From: Streptomyces silvae
GTDB taxonomy: Bacteria > Actinomycetota > Actinomycetes > Streptomycetales > Streptomycetaceae
NCBI RefSeq assembly: GCF_016745505.1
Contig: NZ_JAERUC010000184.1
Coordinates: 87,473 to 151,472 of the forward strand
Direction of reading: 5' to 3'
DNA length: 64,000 nt
In this document: positions 8,024 through 17,657 of the stretch, piece after piece
Position numbering within the stretch: position 1 is the stretch's first letter
Layout: each line of letters starts with the position of its first letter
Translations under genes and position numbers: made by a program
Notes under the pieces: model-generated
What the model was told of the DNA's origin: nothing
What the model saw: only the letters and a program-made list of their open reading frames with translations
Database searches by the model: none

Positions 8024-9313
8024 ATGAACGCGCCGACGCAGGTGTCCACGGTCCGCGTGCGGGGAACGGCCGGTGCCGATCTGGCCGATCCGGCGTTCTG
8101 GCGGCTGCCGCGGCACGAACGGCTGTCCGCGTTCGCCCGGCTGAGGGAGCTCGACGCACCGGTCCTCTTCACCCCTCGTACGGGTTCACGCACGCCCTTC
8201 TACGCGGTGGTGAGGCACGCGGACGTGAAGTCGGCGAGCCGGCAGCCGCAGTTCTTCGCCAGCGCACCGGGTGTCACGACTCCGGAACCGGCGCCCTGGG
8301 CCAAGGCGGTCTTCGGCAACTCCATGGTCAACATGGACGGCGCCGAGCACGCGGGGCTGCGCAGGACCATCTCGCGCGCGTTCACGCCGAGGCTGCTCGC
8401 GGCCGCCGAGGAGAACATCGACGCCGTCGCCCGGCGGCTCGTGGACGAAGCCGCCGCCGCGGGGCCGGGTGACTTCATGCGCGCGGCGCCCTCCCGCATG
8501 CCGTTCGAGGTGATCTGCGACCTGATGGGCATCCCCGCGCGCCACCGGGCCCGGATCGCCGCCCGTATCGACCACGCCTCGGAGTACGTCGGGGTCCAGC
8601 GGCGGGGCCGCGCCCGGCTGCGGATCCCGGGGCGCGGCCTGCGCTCGCTGGCCCGCATGCAGCTGGAGATGGCGGGTATCGCCCGTGAGCGCCGCCGCGT
8701 CCCGGCGGACGACGTGATCTCGGCACTCGTCCGCGCGGACGTCGGCGGACAGGCGCTGTCCTCGCGTCAGCTCGGCGCGTTCTTCTCGCTGCTGCTCGTG
8801 GCCGGTGTGGAGACCACTCGGAACGCGATCGCCCACGGGCTGGTGCTGCTGACGGAGCATCCGGAGCAGCGGGCGCTCCTGGAGTCCGACTTCGACCGTT
8901 ACGCCGACGGCGCGGTGGAGGAGATCGTGCGGCACTCGACGCCGATCATCCAGTTCCGCCGGACGGTGGCGGCGGAGTGCGAGCTCGGCGGCCGCACCTT
9001 TCTGCCCGGGGAGAAGGTCGTGCTCCTCTACGCGTCCGCGAACCGCGACGCCTCGGTGTTCGACGACCCGGAGGCGTTCGACATCACCCGGTCGCCCAAT
9101 CCGCATCTCGGATACGGCGGCGGGGGCCCTCACCACTGTCTGGGAGCGCATCTCGCGAAGCTGGAGCTGAAAGCGCTCTTCCGCGAAATGCTCACCCGGC
9201 CGGTGAATATCCGGGCTTCGGGAGAACCCGGTCTGGTCGATTCGAATTTCGACAACCGTGTCGGCTCTCTTCCCTTCACCTTCGACCGGTGTCACCCGAA
9301 CGGTCCGCTATGA
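8024..9313 (+). CDS. Cytochrome P450 (CYP124/linalool 8-monooxygenase-like)
   Basis: A 429-residue soluble P450. The I-helix oxygen-activation motif is AGVETTRNA, the ExxR motif is EIVR, and the haem-thiolate loop reads YGGGGPHHCLGAHLAK with the Cys ligand. The GGGGPH-x-CLGAHLA form and the early VNMDGAEHAGLRRTISRAFTPR block are typical of the CYP124/125/142/268 group, which hydroxylates terpenoid, fatty-acid or sterol side chains. ATG 8024 follows GGAGG by 7 bases; the much longer open frame upstream is non-coding. No ferredoxin gene is adjacent, so redox partners must come from elsewhere. It is divergent from melC1 across a 190-bp region with no clear operator. Confidence 0.88.
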   Translation: MNAPTQVSTVRVRGTAGADLADPAFWRLPRHERLSAFARLRELDAPVLFTPRTGSRTPFYAVVRHADVKSASRQPQFFASAPGVTTPEPAPWAKAVFGNSMVNMDGAEHAGLRRTISRAFTPRLLAAAEENIDAVARRLVDEAAAAGPGDFMRAAPSRMPFEVICDLMGIPARHRARIAARIDHASEYVGVQRRGRARLRIPGRGLRSLARMQLEMAGIARERRRVPADDVISALVRADVGGQALSSRQLGAFFSLLLVAGVETTRNAIAHGLVLLTEHPEQRALLESDFDRYADGAVEEIVRHSTPIIQFRRTVAAECELGGRTFLPGEKVVLLYASANRDASVFDDPEAFDITRSPNPHLGYGGGGPHHCLGAHLAKLELKALFREMLTRPVNIRASGEPGLVDSNFDNRVGSLPFTFDRCHPNGPL

Positions 9314-9424
9314 ACGGACGCGTGTCGCGAATGGGCTATTCACGGGCGGTCCCGCAGCCCATTGTTGAATCTTTCTCCTTAGGGTCGGCAGGGTCGGAGT
9401 AAGGCCGCAATCCAAGGAGGAGCC

Positions 9425-10621
9425 GTGCCCGTACAGCGCCGTCTCATCAATTTCGGCGTCGGCGCGACCGCGCTCTGCCTCCTCGTCGGCGGCGCGGTCC
9501 TCGCCGATCGCGACGCGGAGGACACCCAGGCCGGTAAGGGCGCGGCTCAACAGGCCCCCGAGCCGGCGACGACGACCGCCATCGGCGCCTACCTGGACTA
9601 CGGGCCGAAGGGCGTCCAGCGGATGGGAGAGCTCTCGCGCTGGCTCGGCGGTACGGAGATGCGCGTCGGGCACAGCTATCTGCCGGGCGACCTGTGGGAG
9701 AACATCGAGGGCCGCCCCGGGTTCCTCGCCTCCTGGGCGGCCTGGCGCAAGGCGGCCGACGACCGGATGTTCGTCCTCAACACGCCGATGCTGGAGCGCA
9801 ACGAGGAGCATGTCTCCGACGACGAGGTGCGCGGTCTGCTGCGGGACGGCGCGGAGGGCCGCTTCGACGAGCACTTCCGCCGCCTGGCCGAGCGCCTGGT
9901 GCTGCTCGGCGTACCGGACACCGTGATCGTCCTCGGCTGGGAGATGAACGGGACGACGTACACGCACCGGTGCGGTCCCGACCCCGTCGCCTGGAAGGCG
10001 TACTGGAACCGCATCGTCACCACGATGCGGTCGGTGTCCGGCCAGGAGTTCCGTTTCGACTTCGCGCCGAGCAGGGGGCGGGACGCCGTGCCCTGGACGG
10101 AGTGCTACCCGGGCGACGACGTCGTGGACATCATCGGCATGGACTCCTACGACCAGCCTCCGGCGCGGGACTTCGACGAGCAGGTGAACGAACCCTACGG
10201 CCTGCAGAAGCAGGTCGACTTCGCCGCGGAGCACGGCAAGCCGATCTCGTTCCCGGAGTGGGGGCTGTTCCGCAACGGCGACAATCCCGAGTACATGCGC
10301 CGGATGCTGGAGTGGATCGAGCAGCACAAGCCGGTGTACCAGACGATCACGGACTACTGTCCGCACGGGGTGTGGCAGTGCTCCGAGAATCCCGAGTCCT
10401 CCCGGGTGTTCCGCGAGATGCTGAGCGGCCTGCCGAACGCCACGGAGCCCTCCGCGCCCGCTGCCGACCCGAGCGGGACACCGACGGCGCCCAAGCCGGA
10501 CAAGCCCACGCCGACGGTGCCCACGCCGGACACCAACGGCTCCGGGTGGTGCTTCACCGTCCCGCTGAGCGACTGGTTCGGCCAGTGGCTGAGCGACCGC
10601 GAGTTCTGCGTACGCGGCTGA
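9425..10621 (+). CDS. Secreted GH26-like glycoside hydrolase
   Basis: A 398-residue exported protein. A short signal or anchor segment (about residues 8-25) is followed by a TIM-barrel glycosidase domain resembling family GH26. The presumed acid/base Glu is in LGWEMNGTTYTH and the presumed nucleophile Glu is in SFPEWGLF, with MDSYDQPP between them. A Pro/Thr-rich linker near residues 345-370 leads to a C-terminal tail with two cysteines. GH26 enzymes cut mannan, mixed glucan or exopolysaccharide; the substrate here is unresolved, and a role on a self-made polysaccharide is possible. GTG 9425 is preceded by AAGGAGG with good spacing. The next gene follows after 19 bases. Confidence 0.72.
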   Translation: MPVQRRLINFGVGATALCLLVGGAVLADRDAEDTQAGKGAAQQAPEPATTTAIGAYLDYGPKGVQRMGELSRWLGGTEMRVGHSYLPGDLWENIEGRPGFLASWAAWRKAADDRMFVLNTPMLERNEEHVSDDEVRGLLRDGAEGRFDEHFRRLAERLVLLGVPDTVIVLGWEMNGTTYTHRCGPDPVAWKAYWNRIVTTMRSVSGQEFRFDFAPSRGRDAVPWTECYPGDDVVDIIGMDSYDQPPARDFDEQVNEPYGLQKQVDFAAEHGKPISFPEWGLFRNGDNPEYMRRMLEWIEQHKPVYQTITDYCPHGVWQCSENPESSRVFREMLSGLPNATEPSAPAADPSGTPTAPKPDKPTPTVPTPDTNGSGWCFTVPLSDWFGQWLSDREFCVRG

Positions 10622-10640
10622 GAGACCGGAGGAGCGCGGC

Positions 10641-11393
10641 ATGCGGGTGGCGGTGGCGGGCGGAACCGGGGTGGTCGGGCGGCAGGTCGTCGAGGAGCTG
10701 GCCGCGGCGGGACACGAAGCGGTCGTGCTGGCACGGTCGCGCGGTGTGGACCTCCTCTCCGGCGAGGGCCTCGACGCGGCCCTCGCCGGCGTGGAGGCGG
10801 TCATCGACGTGAGCAACAGGAAGGCGGTCGGCCGGGGCAGGGCGGTCGCGTTCTTCGGCTCGGTCAGCCGCAATCTGCTGGACGCGGGTGCGCGCGCCGG
10901 GGTGCGCCACCATGTGGCGCTGTCGATCGTCGGCATCGACCGGGTCGGGCACGGCTACTACCAGGGCAAGCTCCGCCAGGAGGAGGTCGTCAGGGGCGGG
11001 CGGGTGCCGTGGACCGTGCTGCGGGCCACGCAGTTCCACGAGTTCGTGCCCCAGACCCTCCAGCAGATGCCGGGGCCGGTCGCGGTGGTGCCCCGCATGA
11101 ACATCCAGCCGGTCGCGGCGCGTGAGGTGGCGCGGCACCTGGTGGAGCTGGCGCTCGCCCCGCCGCGGGGCATGGCTCCCGAGCTCGCGGGACCGCGGGT
11201 GGAACTGCTCGTCGACCTGGTACGGCGGCTGCTCCACGCCCGCCACCAGCGCAGGCTGGTGGTGCCGGTGAGGCTGCCGGGTGCCGTGGGGGCCGCCATG
11301 GCGGGCGACGGCCAGCTGCCGGCCGGGGAGGGGCCCCGGGGCAGCCAGACGTTCGACGAGTGGCTCGCCGGTGCGGTCACCCGGGGAGCCTGA
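10641..11393 (+). CDS. NAD(P)-binding (NmrA/atypical SDR) protein
   Basis: A 250-residue protein opening with a dinucleotide-binding Rossmann motif, VAVAGGTGVVGRQVVEEL. It is followed by AVIDVSNRK and VRHHVALSIVGIDRVGHGYYQGK, where the Tyr-x3-Lys-like pair appears as YYQGK. This is the NmrA/NAD(P)H-binding group often annotated as an uncharacterised epimerase or oxidoreductase. Homologues lie beside sigma factors or P450s in Streptomyces, but the substrate is unknown. GGAGGA precedes ATG 10641 by about 8 bases. It probably shares a transcript with the GH26-like gene, 19 bases upstream. Confidence 0.75.
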   Translation: MRVAVAGGTGVVGRQVVEELAAAGHEAVVLARSRGVDLLSGEGLDAALAGVEAVIDVSNRKAVGRGRAVAFFGSVSRNLLDAGARAGVRHHVALSIVGIDRVGHGYYQGKLRQEEVVRGGRVPWTVLRATQFHEFVPQTLQQMPGPVAVVPRMNIQPVAAREVARHLVELALAPPRGMAPELAGPRVELLVDLVRRLLHARHQRRLVVPVRLPGAVGAAMAGDGQLPAGEGPRGSQTFDEWLAGAVTRGA

Positions 11394-11429
11394 CGGGACC
11401 TCGTGACCGCACCGGGCCTCCGCCGTCGC

Positions 11430-12851
11430 TCACCACCCGGTCCACAGCAGATGGTTGACCAGCAGGGCGACGACGGCCTGGGCGGCGAGCCAGCCGCGCC
11501 GGCCGGGGCCGGGAAGCAGGGCGGCGGCGGGCATCAGCCAGACGACGAACGGCTGCCAGATGCGTTCGGTCTCCGCCTTGCTCATCCCGGACAGATCCGC
11601 GACGGCCAGGGCCAGGAGCGCGGCGAGGGTGAGGAGCGCGAGCCGCTGGGCCGCCGTGGTGGTGCCCTGACGCACTCCGCGTACGGCGGCGGGGGCGGAC
11701 ACCGCCGCGCGGCGCAGACCCGCGACGGTGGCGAGGCCCGCGGCGAGTGTGGTGCAGGCGAGGTTCGCCCAGACCCAGTAGGAGTAGGGGCGGGTGCCGC
11801 CCGCGCCCTGGTAGTAGCGCTCGACCAGCAGGTGGTAGGCCTCCCACCAGTTGAATCCCGCCAGGGTGAAGGCCACGGGTGCGACCAGGGCGCCGAGGGC
11901 GAGGGGGGCGAGCGGACGTGCCGTCCGGGCCAGCAGGAGGACGGCCCCCAGCAGGACCGCGATGAGCGTCAGACCGTAACTGAGGTAGCAGGTCAGCCCG
12001 AACAGCAGGCCCGAGCCCAGTGCGGCTGCCCCGGGGTGCCTGGCCGTGCGGGTCGCGGCGAGGGCCAGCAGCGCCACGGACCACGCCGCGACGGCGGCGA
12101 AGTAGCCGTCCGCGGAGGTGCCTGTCCAGACGGCGAAGGGGGCGAGGACGAGGAACGGAGCCGCGCGCCGGGCGAGGTGCTCGTCCATCAGGGCGCGCAG
12201 CGCGACCAGGACGGCCACCGCAGCCGAGCCGCCGAGCACGATGCACCACATGCCCGCCCAGGCGCCGCCCCCGAGTCCGGCCCGGTCCAGGCCGACGAAG
12301 GTGAGTGTGGCGCCCGGCGGGTGACCCGCGACGTGGGCGGGCCAGTTGCCCGGCGGACCGATGACGATGTGGTCGGTGAAACCGCGCAGGGCCGCGCCGA
12401 TGTCGTCGAAACGGTCGATCACCCGCAGGTATTCGTGCTTGGTGGTCAGCCTGCGCGCGATCCCCCGGTACCAGCCCTCGATGAGGGCGAGCGAGAGGAT
12501 CCACGCCACCGAGCCGGCCCAGCAGGTGAGCAGCAGCCGCCTCCAGGGGAGCCGCGCGGCCAGCCGTGGCCCGTAGGCGACGACCGCCACCGCCACCGCC
12601 ACGGCGGCCGGGGTGCCGGGGCCGAGATGCGGGTCCCAGGAGGCCAGGAGGGGTGGCCACTGGACCTGAAGGCTGCCGTCGCCCTGCTGGATCACCCAGC
12701 CGATCCCTATGGCCGCGGCCACCAGCAGAACCCCCGCCGCCGCGGCCGTCAGATCCCGGCGGCGGCCGGCCGGTTCGTCGGTGCGGGCGGGCTCGGGGGC
12801 TTCGGGGGCTTCGGGGGGCCGGACGCGGTGGCTTCTTTCCTCGGTCGTCAC
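11430..12851 (-). CDS. Polytopic membrane protein, GT-C/mannosyltransferase-like
   Basis: A 473-residue membrane protein with a charged, proline-rich N-terminal tail of about 35 residues and roughly 11 hydrophobic segments. A large loop after the first spans contains EYLRVIDRFDDIGAALRGFTDHI and WPAHVAGHPPGATLTF, and a late block reads WWEAYHLLVERYYQG. This looks like a GT-C fold protein that uses polyprenyl-phosphate sugars, but I see no decisive catalytic motif. The start is a GTG at 12851, giving MTTEERSHRV. It runs divergently from the molybdopterin oxidoreductase across 164 bp. It has no operon partner on its own strand. Confidence 0.7.
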   Translation of the reverse strand: MTTEERSHRVRPPEAPEAPEPARTDEPAGRRRDLTAAAAGVLLVAAAIGIGWVIQQGDGSLQVQWPPLLASWDPHLGPGTPAAVAVAVAVVAYGPRLAARLPWRRLLLTCWAGSVAWILSLALIEGWYRGIARRLTTKHEYLRVIDRFDDIGAALRGFTDHIVIGPPGNWPAHVAGHPPGATLTFVGLDRAGLGGGAWAGMWCIVLGGSAAVAVLVALRALMDEHLARRAAPFLVLAPFAVWTGTSADGYFAAVAAWSVALLALAATRTARHPGAAALGSGLLFGLTCYLSYGLTLIAVLLGAVLLLARTARPLAPLALGALVAPVAFTLAGFNWWEAYHLLVERYYQGAGGTRPYSYWVWANLACTTLAAGLATVAGLRRAAVSAPAAVRGVRQGTTTAAQRLALLTLAALLALAVADLSGMSKAETERIWQPFVVWLMPAAALLPGPGRRGWLAAQAVVALLVNHLLWTGW

Positions 12852-12982
12852 GCGGGCACGCTACGCATCGGGCGGGCCCGGTGGGCGGTGCGACGCAGCC
12901 GTGTCACACAACGGTCAGATTCCGCGGCGGGTGATCCGCCGCGCACCGCCGGCGTCAGACTTTCGTCAGGAGTCGTACGCCC

Positions 12983-13009
12983 CGGGGAGCGGGGTCCCCG
13001 GCATAACGT
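12983..13009 (+). promoter_or_regulatory. Candidate leaderless promoter of the molybdopterin oxidoreductase, with palindrome
   Basis: A good -10 hexamer, TAACGT, occupies 13004-13009 and is followed by only six bases before ATG 13016. Transcription would therefore start at or next to the A of the start codon, and no Shine-Dalgarno sequence is visible. Just upstream is an interrupted palindrome, CCGGGGA-N6-TCCCCGG (12983-13002), where the -35/spacer should be. It could be an operator. No convincing -35 is seen. Confidence 0.45.
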
Positions 13010-13015
13010 CGGCAC

Positions 13016-14290
13016 ATGCGCGACAGACCTCAGCGAACCGGTGCACAGCGCCCCTCCCCCGGCCTTCCTCTTCCCACCCGGCCCGCCTTCTGGCGCAGTC
13101 CGGTGCGCGGGGTCCGGTTCACGGCCGTACTCGGTCTCGTGCTCCTCGCCGGCATCACCCTGCTGTTCGTCACCGGCCTCCTGTCGTACGCGGCGTACAA
13201 CCCGGATCTCGCCGCGGTGAACGACAAGACTCCGGACAAGGGGTGGCTGGGTTTCTACCTGTTCGACTGGCCCACCGGGCCGCACTGGCTGTACCGGCTG
13301 ACCCAGGGGGTCCACGTCACCCTCGGCATCGTCCTGGTCCCGGTCCTGCTGGCCAAGCTGTGGTCGGTGGTCCCGAAGCTCTTCGCGCTGCCGCCGGCGC
13401 GGTCGGCCGGGCACGCCCTGGAGCGCCTGTCGCTGCTGCTGCTCGTGGGCGGGGCGCTCTTCGAGTTCGTGACGGGGCTGCTGAACATCCAGTTGGAGTA
13501 CCTGTTCCCCGGATCGTTCTACCCCCTGCACTTCTACGGGGCCTGGGTCTTCTTCGCCGCGTTCCTCGCCCACACCTGTCTGAAGCTGCCCCGGGCACTG
13601 CGGGTCCTGCGCCACGGTCTCCCCGCGGCGGACAGCGACGAACTCGCCTCACCGGATCCCGCGGCGCCGACCGTCTCCCGGCGGGGCGCCCTGGCCGTCG
13701 TGGGGGCCGGGTCGCTGCTGCTCCTCCTGACGTCCGCCGGCCGGAGCTTCGACGGCGGACTGCGGCGGACCGCCCTGCTGACCCCGCGCGGGGGTGCCGA
13801 GCCCGGCTCGGGGCCCAACGGCTTCCAGATCAACAAGACGGCCGCGAAGGTGGGCATCGCCCCGGCCGAGACGGGGGAACGGTGGCGGCTCACGGTGACC
13901 GGACCGGCCGGGGAGTTCCGGCTGTCGCGGGCGGAGCTCCTGGCCATGGACCAGCACAGCGCGGCGCTGCCCATCGCCTGTGTCGAGGGCTGGTCGACAT
14001 CCGACCAGTGGTGGCGCGGGGTCCCTCTGCGCGATCTCGCCACGCTGGCGGGCTTCCCCGACGGCCGGCCGCCGGGGGTGCTGGTGGAGTCCCTCCAGCG
14101 CAGCGGGCCGTTCCGGAAGGTGGCGCTCAGGGACAACCAGGTACGCGACCCCCGCTCGCTGCTGGCCCTGGGCGTCAACGGTGAGCCGCTGTCACCGGAT
14201 CACGGCTATCCGGCGCGGGTCATCGTGCCGGCGGCCCCCGGGGTGATGAACACCAAATGGGTGAGCCGTCTGACGTTCGGAGAGCTGTGA
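13016..14290 (+). CDS. Membrane-anchored molybdopterin-dependent oxidoreductase (sulfite-oxidase fold)
   Basis: A 424-residue fusion of an N-terminal membrane module and a C-terminal molybdenum-cofactor domain. The first 210 residues hold about four spans with histidines placed as in cytochrome-b-like anchors (GPHWLYRLTQGVHVTLG, FYPLHFYGAWVFFAAFLAHTCLK). After SRRGALAVVGAGS comes the sulfite-oxidase-type domain; the molybdenum-coordinating Cys322 is in PIACVEGWS, followed by DQWWRGVPLRDL. It ends with the family's NTKWVSRLTFGEL. Substrate and electron partner are unknown. Reductase activity, as in the YedY/MsrP relatives, is possible. ATG 13016 seems leaderless. The stop overlaps the next start as TGATG. 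Confidence 0.8.
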   Translation: MRDRPQRTGAQRPSPGLPLPTRPAFWRSPVRGVRFTAVLGLVLLAGITLLFVTGLLSYAAYNPDLAAVNDKTPDKGWLGFYLFDWPTGPHWLYRLTQGVHVTLGIVLVPVLLAKLWSVVPKLFALPPARSAGHALERLSLLLLVGGALFEFVTGLLNIQLEYLFPGSFYPLHFYGAWVFFAAFLAHTCLKLPRALRVLRHGLPAADSDELASPDPAAPTVSRRGALAVVGAGSLLLLLTSAGRSFDGGLRRTALLTPRGGAEPGSGPNGFQINKTAAKVGIAPAETGERWRLTVTGPAGEFRLSRAELLAMDQHSAALPIACVEGWSTSDQWWRGVPLRDLATLAGFPDGRPPGVLVESLQRSGPFRKVALRDNQVRDPRSLLALGVNGEPLSPDHGYPARVIVPAAPGVMNTKWVSRLTFGEL

Positions 14291-14757
14291 TGCGGATGCT
14301 GCGCCGCTGGTACGGGGAAGGGCCGCTGCACCTGTTGTTGATGGCCGCGTCGTTCGCCCTCGCGGGGTACGCGGGGGTGCGGCTGCTCGACGGGGACACG
14401 CTGATGATCCTCGTGTGGTTCGTGGGCGCCGCGTTCGTGCACGACCTGGTGCTGGTGCCGCTGTACTCGGCGGCGGACCGGGCCCTGCGGATTCCCGTGG
14501 CCCGGCGGCCGGCGCTGGTGAACTTCGTCCGCGTACCGCTGCTCCTGTCCGGCTTGCTGCTGCTGATGTGGTTCCCCCTGATCACGCGTCAGGCGGAGCG
14601 CTACGAGCCGGCGAGCGGGATGTCCCCCGACAGGTTCCTGGGGAACTGGCTGCTGATCACGGCGGCGCTGTTCGCCGTGTCGGCGCTCTGGCTGGTCGTG
14701 CGGACCGTCCGGGCGCGGCGCAGGGCGAGGAACGGCCGGCCGTCCGCCTCCCACTGA
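14290..14757 (+). CDS. Small polytopic membrane protein of unknown function
   Basis: A 155-residue protein with four hydrophobic segments and basic ends (MRMLRRWYGEGP at the start, a run of arginines at the end). It is translationally coupled to the molybdopterin oxidoreductase: ATG 14290 shares a base with the upstream TGA, and GGAGAG lies just before. A membrane partner, perhaps an electron-transfer or assembly subunit, is a reasonable guess from coupling alone. I recognise no catalytic motif. Its last 157 bases are antisense to the end of the methyltransferase gene on the other strand; both frames stay open through the overlap. Confidence 0.7.
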   Translation: MRMLRRWYGEGPLHLLLMAASFALAGYAGVRLLDGDTLMILVWFVGAAFVHDLVLVPLYSAADRALRIPVARRPALVNFVRVPLLLSGLLLLMWFPLITRQAERYEPASGMSPDRFLGNWLLITAALFAVSALWLVVRTVRARRRARNGRPSASH

Positions 14758-15374
14758 TCGACGGGCTCCCAGTCCTCCGAACGGGCGTACCCGAGCAGGG
14801 CGGAGACCCCGGCACGGGCCCAGAGGAAGTGCGGCGCGCCGGCGGGCTCCCGGCCGTCGTCGAGGCGTACCTGAACCTGCTCGTCCACCTCGTGGGGCGC
14901 GGCCTCCGTGATGAGCAGGCCCCCGGGTGCCAGTACGGCGCCGACCCGGCGGAGCAGGGCCTGCGGGTCGCCGCCGATGCCGATGTTGCCGTCGATGAGC
15001 AGGGCGGTCCCCCAGCGGCCTTCCCCGGGCAGCGGCTCGAACACACTGCGTCGGAGCGCCGGCCCACCGATCCGCTGGGTGCGTCCGATGGCTGCCTCGC
15101 TCACGTCGATCCCCAGCGCGCGGTGTCCACGGGCGGCCAGCGCGGCCACCAGCCGTCCGGGGCCGCAGCCGATGTCGATGACCGGCCCCTCGCTGCGGCG
15201 GAGTGCCGACAGGTCCGCGGCATCGGCCTCCGCGCACCAGCGTTCGACGTCCAGTGGCAGGAGCCACCCGTCCTTCCGGCGCAGGAAGAGCGGTCCGCGG
15301 CCCCGGCTCAGCGCACGCGCGTACGGATCGGTCGCCCAGGCGGCGGGGCCCGCCGGTGGCAGCACCGTGCTCAT
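14601..15374 (-). CDS. Class I SAM-dependent methyltransferase
   Basis: A 257-residue protein with motif I VIDIGCGPGRL (the SAM-binding glycine loop), then ALGIDVSEAAI as the acidic motif II strand, and LLIDGNIGIGGDPQALLRRVGAVLAPGGLLITE as the later motifs. The substrate is unknown. ATG 15374 overlaps the stop of the DUF2064 gene (ATGA), and this is the last gene of a three-gene operon with a GT2 and a DUF2064 nucleotidyl/glycosyltransferase. The C-terminal 52 residues or so (starting near RTVRTTSQS) look unlike the family and lie antisense to the neighbouring membrane-protein gene. No earlier stop is available in this frame. Confidence 0.82.
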   Translation of the reverse strand: MSTVLPPAGPAAWATDPYARALSRGRGPLFLRRKDGWLLPLDVERWCAEADAADLSALRRSEGPVIDIGCGPGRLVAALAARGHRALGIDVSEAAIGRTQRIGGPALRRSVFEPLPGEGRWGTALLIDGNIGIGGDPQALLRRVGAVLAPGGLLITEAAPHEVDEQVQVRLDDGREPAGAPHFLWARAGVSALLGYARSEDWEPVDQWEADGRPFLALRRARTVRTTSQSADTANSAAVISSQFPRNLSGDIPLAGS

Positions 15375-16030
15375 CGGACCACCGCCCGGCCCAGGCGGGA
15401 GAGGACCGCGGCGAACCGGCCGTGGGGCGCGTCGGCGGCGACGCGCAGGGCGTCGTCGGCGGTGTCCACGTCGCGCAGCGGCGGCAGGTCGCGCACGGTG
15501 AGGCCCGCTCCCGTCAGGCGCGCCCGTTGGATTCCGCCCGTTCCGGGGAGGGACATCGGCACACCCCGGACGAGGCCGGGGTCGGGCTGGGCCAGGCCGA
15601 GGGCCCAGAAGCCCCCGTCCTCGGCCGGTCCGAACCAGGCGTCGCAGCCGTCCCAGCCGCCGGGGGAGAGTGCGGGCGCGAGCAGGGCCGGTGTGATCTG
15701 GGGCGTGTCCATCCCGATGAGGAGGGCGGGCCCGGTACAGGTCCCGAACGCCGCCGCGATGCGCCGGTCGAGGGTGCCCTCGCTCTGCGGCTGCACGTCG
15801 AAGCCCTGCGGCATCCAGGGGCCGGGGCGCCCTTCGAGCACGAGGACCCGTCGCAGCGCGGGCAGGGTGAGCACGGTCCTCAGGGTGTCCTCGAGCGCCG
15901 CGGCGGCGAGTTCGGCGGCCTCGGCGGGGCTGAACGGCGGCGTGAGCCGGGTCTTGACCCGTCCGGGGACCGGCTCCTTGGCGATGACCAGCACGGTGGT
16001 CGCCCCGGCGGGGGCCGTCGTCCCGCTCAT
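15371..16030 (-). CDS. DUF2064/TIGR04282 glycosyltransferase-fold protein
   Basis: A 219-residue protein with the GT-A-like fold of DUF2064. The N-terminal VLVIAKEPVPGRVKTRLTPP is the donor-binding signature, followed by LLIGMDTPQIT and AWFGPAEDGGFWALGL (the DGG motif). The family is related to nucleotide-sugar transferases, and one branch is linked to arsenosugar biosynthesis; the role in Streptomyces is not established. ATG 16030 overlaps the GT2 stop (ATGA), and its own stop overlaps the methyltransferase start in the same way. The three proteins are very likely made together and act on one small glycosylated product. Confidence 0.85.
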   Translation of the reverse strand: MSGTTAPAGATTVLVIAKEPVPGRVKTRLTPPFSPAEAAELAAAALEDTLRTVLTLPALRRVLVLEGRPGPWMPQGFDVQPQSEGTLDRRIAAAFGTCTGPALLIGMDTPQITPALLAPALSPGGWDGCDAWFGPAEDGGFWALGLAQPDPGLVRGVPMSLPGTGGIQRARLTGAGLTVRDLPPLRDVDTADDALRVAADAPHGRFAAVLSRLGRAVVR

Positions 16031-16758
16031 CGGGCCGCCTCCGCCCTGACGCCGTGCGGGGCCGTCGGCGGCTGTCGCAGCACGGCACGCATGTCCCGTA
16101 CGGCGTGCCAGGTCCCCCGCCAGGTTCCGGTGACCTTGGACCTGCCGGTCCGGGGGTGGTAGGGCACGTCGGTCTCGGCGACGCGCAGTCCGGCGTCCGA
16201 GGCGCGCACCACCATCTGCAGCGGATAGCCGCTGCGACGGTCCGTCAGGTCGAGTGCGAGCAGGGCCTCCCGGCGTACGGCCCGCATCGGTCCGAGGTCG
16301 GTCAGCCGGAGGCCGGTACGGCGGCGGAGCATTCCGGACAGGGCGATGTTGCCCAGTCGGGCGTGCAGGGGCCACGCACCGCGGGTCGTGGGACGGCGGC
16401 GGCCCAGGAGCAGGTCGCACTCGCCGTCGGCGATCCTGCGGACGAAGCCGGGGAGCAGTGCCGGGTCGAGCGAGCCGTCGCAGTCGCAGAAGCAGACGTA
16501 CTCGGCGTCGGAGGCGAGCAGCCCCGCGTGGCAGGCGGAGCCGAAGCCGCGGCGTGGTTCGTGCACGACGGTGGCGCCGAGCGAGCGGGCGATGTCCGCG
16601 GAGCCGTCGGTGGATCCGTTGTCGACGACGATGGCCCGCCACCCGTCGGGTACACGGGCCAGTACCCGGGGCAGGGCCTGTGCCTCGTCGAGGCAGGGCA
16701 GAACGATGTCGGCGCGGGGGGAGCCGGCGGGATCAGCCGGCGGTGAAGGGTGGGTCAC
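16027..16758 (-). CDS. GT2-family glycosyltransferase
   Basis: A 243-residue inverting glycosyltransferase of the dolichol-phosphate mannosyltransferase type. It shows DIVLPCLDEAQALPRVL, VDNGSTDGSADIARSLGA, then the metal-binding DCDGSLDP (DXD-like) and the acceptor-side LTDLGPMRAVRREALLALDL. It has no membrane segment. I chose GTG 16758 (opening with THPSPPADP); the open frame extends to 16893 but that part has no family similarity and would run into the response-regulator start. It is the first gene of the GT2-DUF2064-methyltransferase operon, divergent from the two-component system across 124 bp. Confidence 0.87.
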   Translation of the reverse strand: MTHPSPPADPAGSPRADIVLPCLDEAQALPRVLARVPDGWRAIVVDNGSTDGSADIARSLGATVVHEPRRGFGSACHAGLLASDAEYVCFCDCDGSLDPALLPGFVRRIADGECDLLLGRRRPTTRGAWPLHARLGNIALSGMLRRRTGLRLTDLGPMRAVRREALLALDLTDRRSGYPLQMVVRASDAGLRVAETDVPYHPRTGRSKVTGTWRGTWHAVRDMRAVLRQPPTAPHGVRAEAAR

Positions 16759-16882
16759 ATCGATCACCCTACGGAGAGAAAACCGGCATTTCGGTCTTCG
16801 GGTTCTTACGAAACGTGGACGTCGACCGTGTGGCGGCCGGGGACCGTACGTCCGGACGGCCGGTGGTGCCACAGTTGCCCCC

Positions 16883-17653
<771 letters not shown>

Positions 17654-17657
17654 GCGC

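Noticed and set aside
8024..12851. Secondary-metabolite biosynthetic cluster around P450 1
   Set aside because: No core synthase (PKS, NRPS, terpene cyclase, RiPP) is present; the P450 stands with a glycosidase and an NAD(P)-binding protein.
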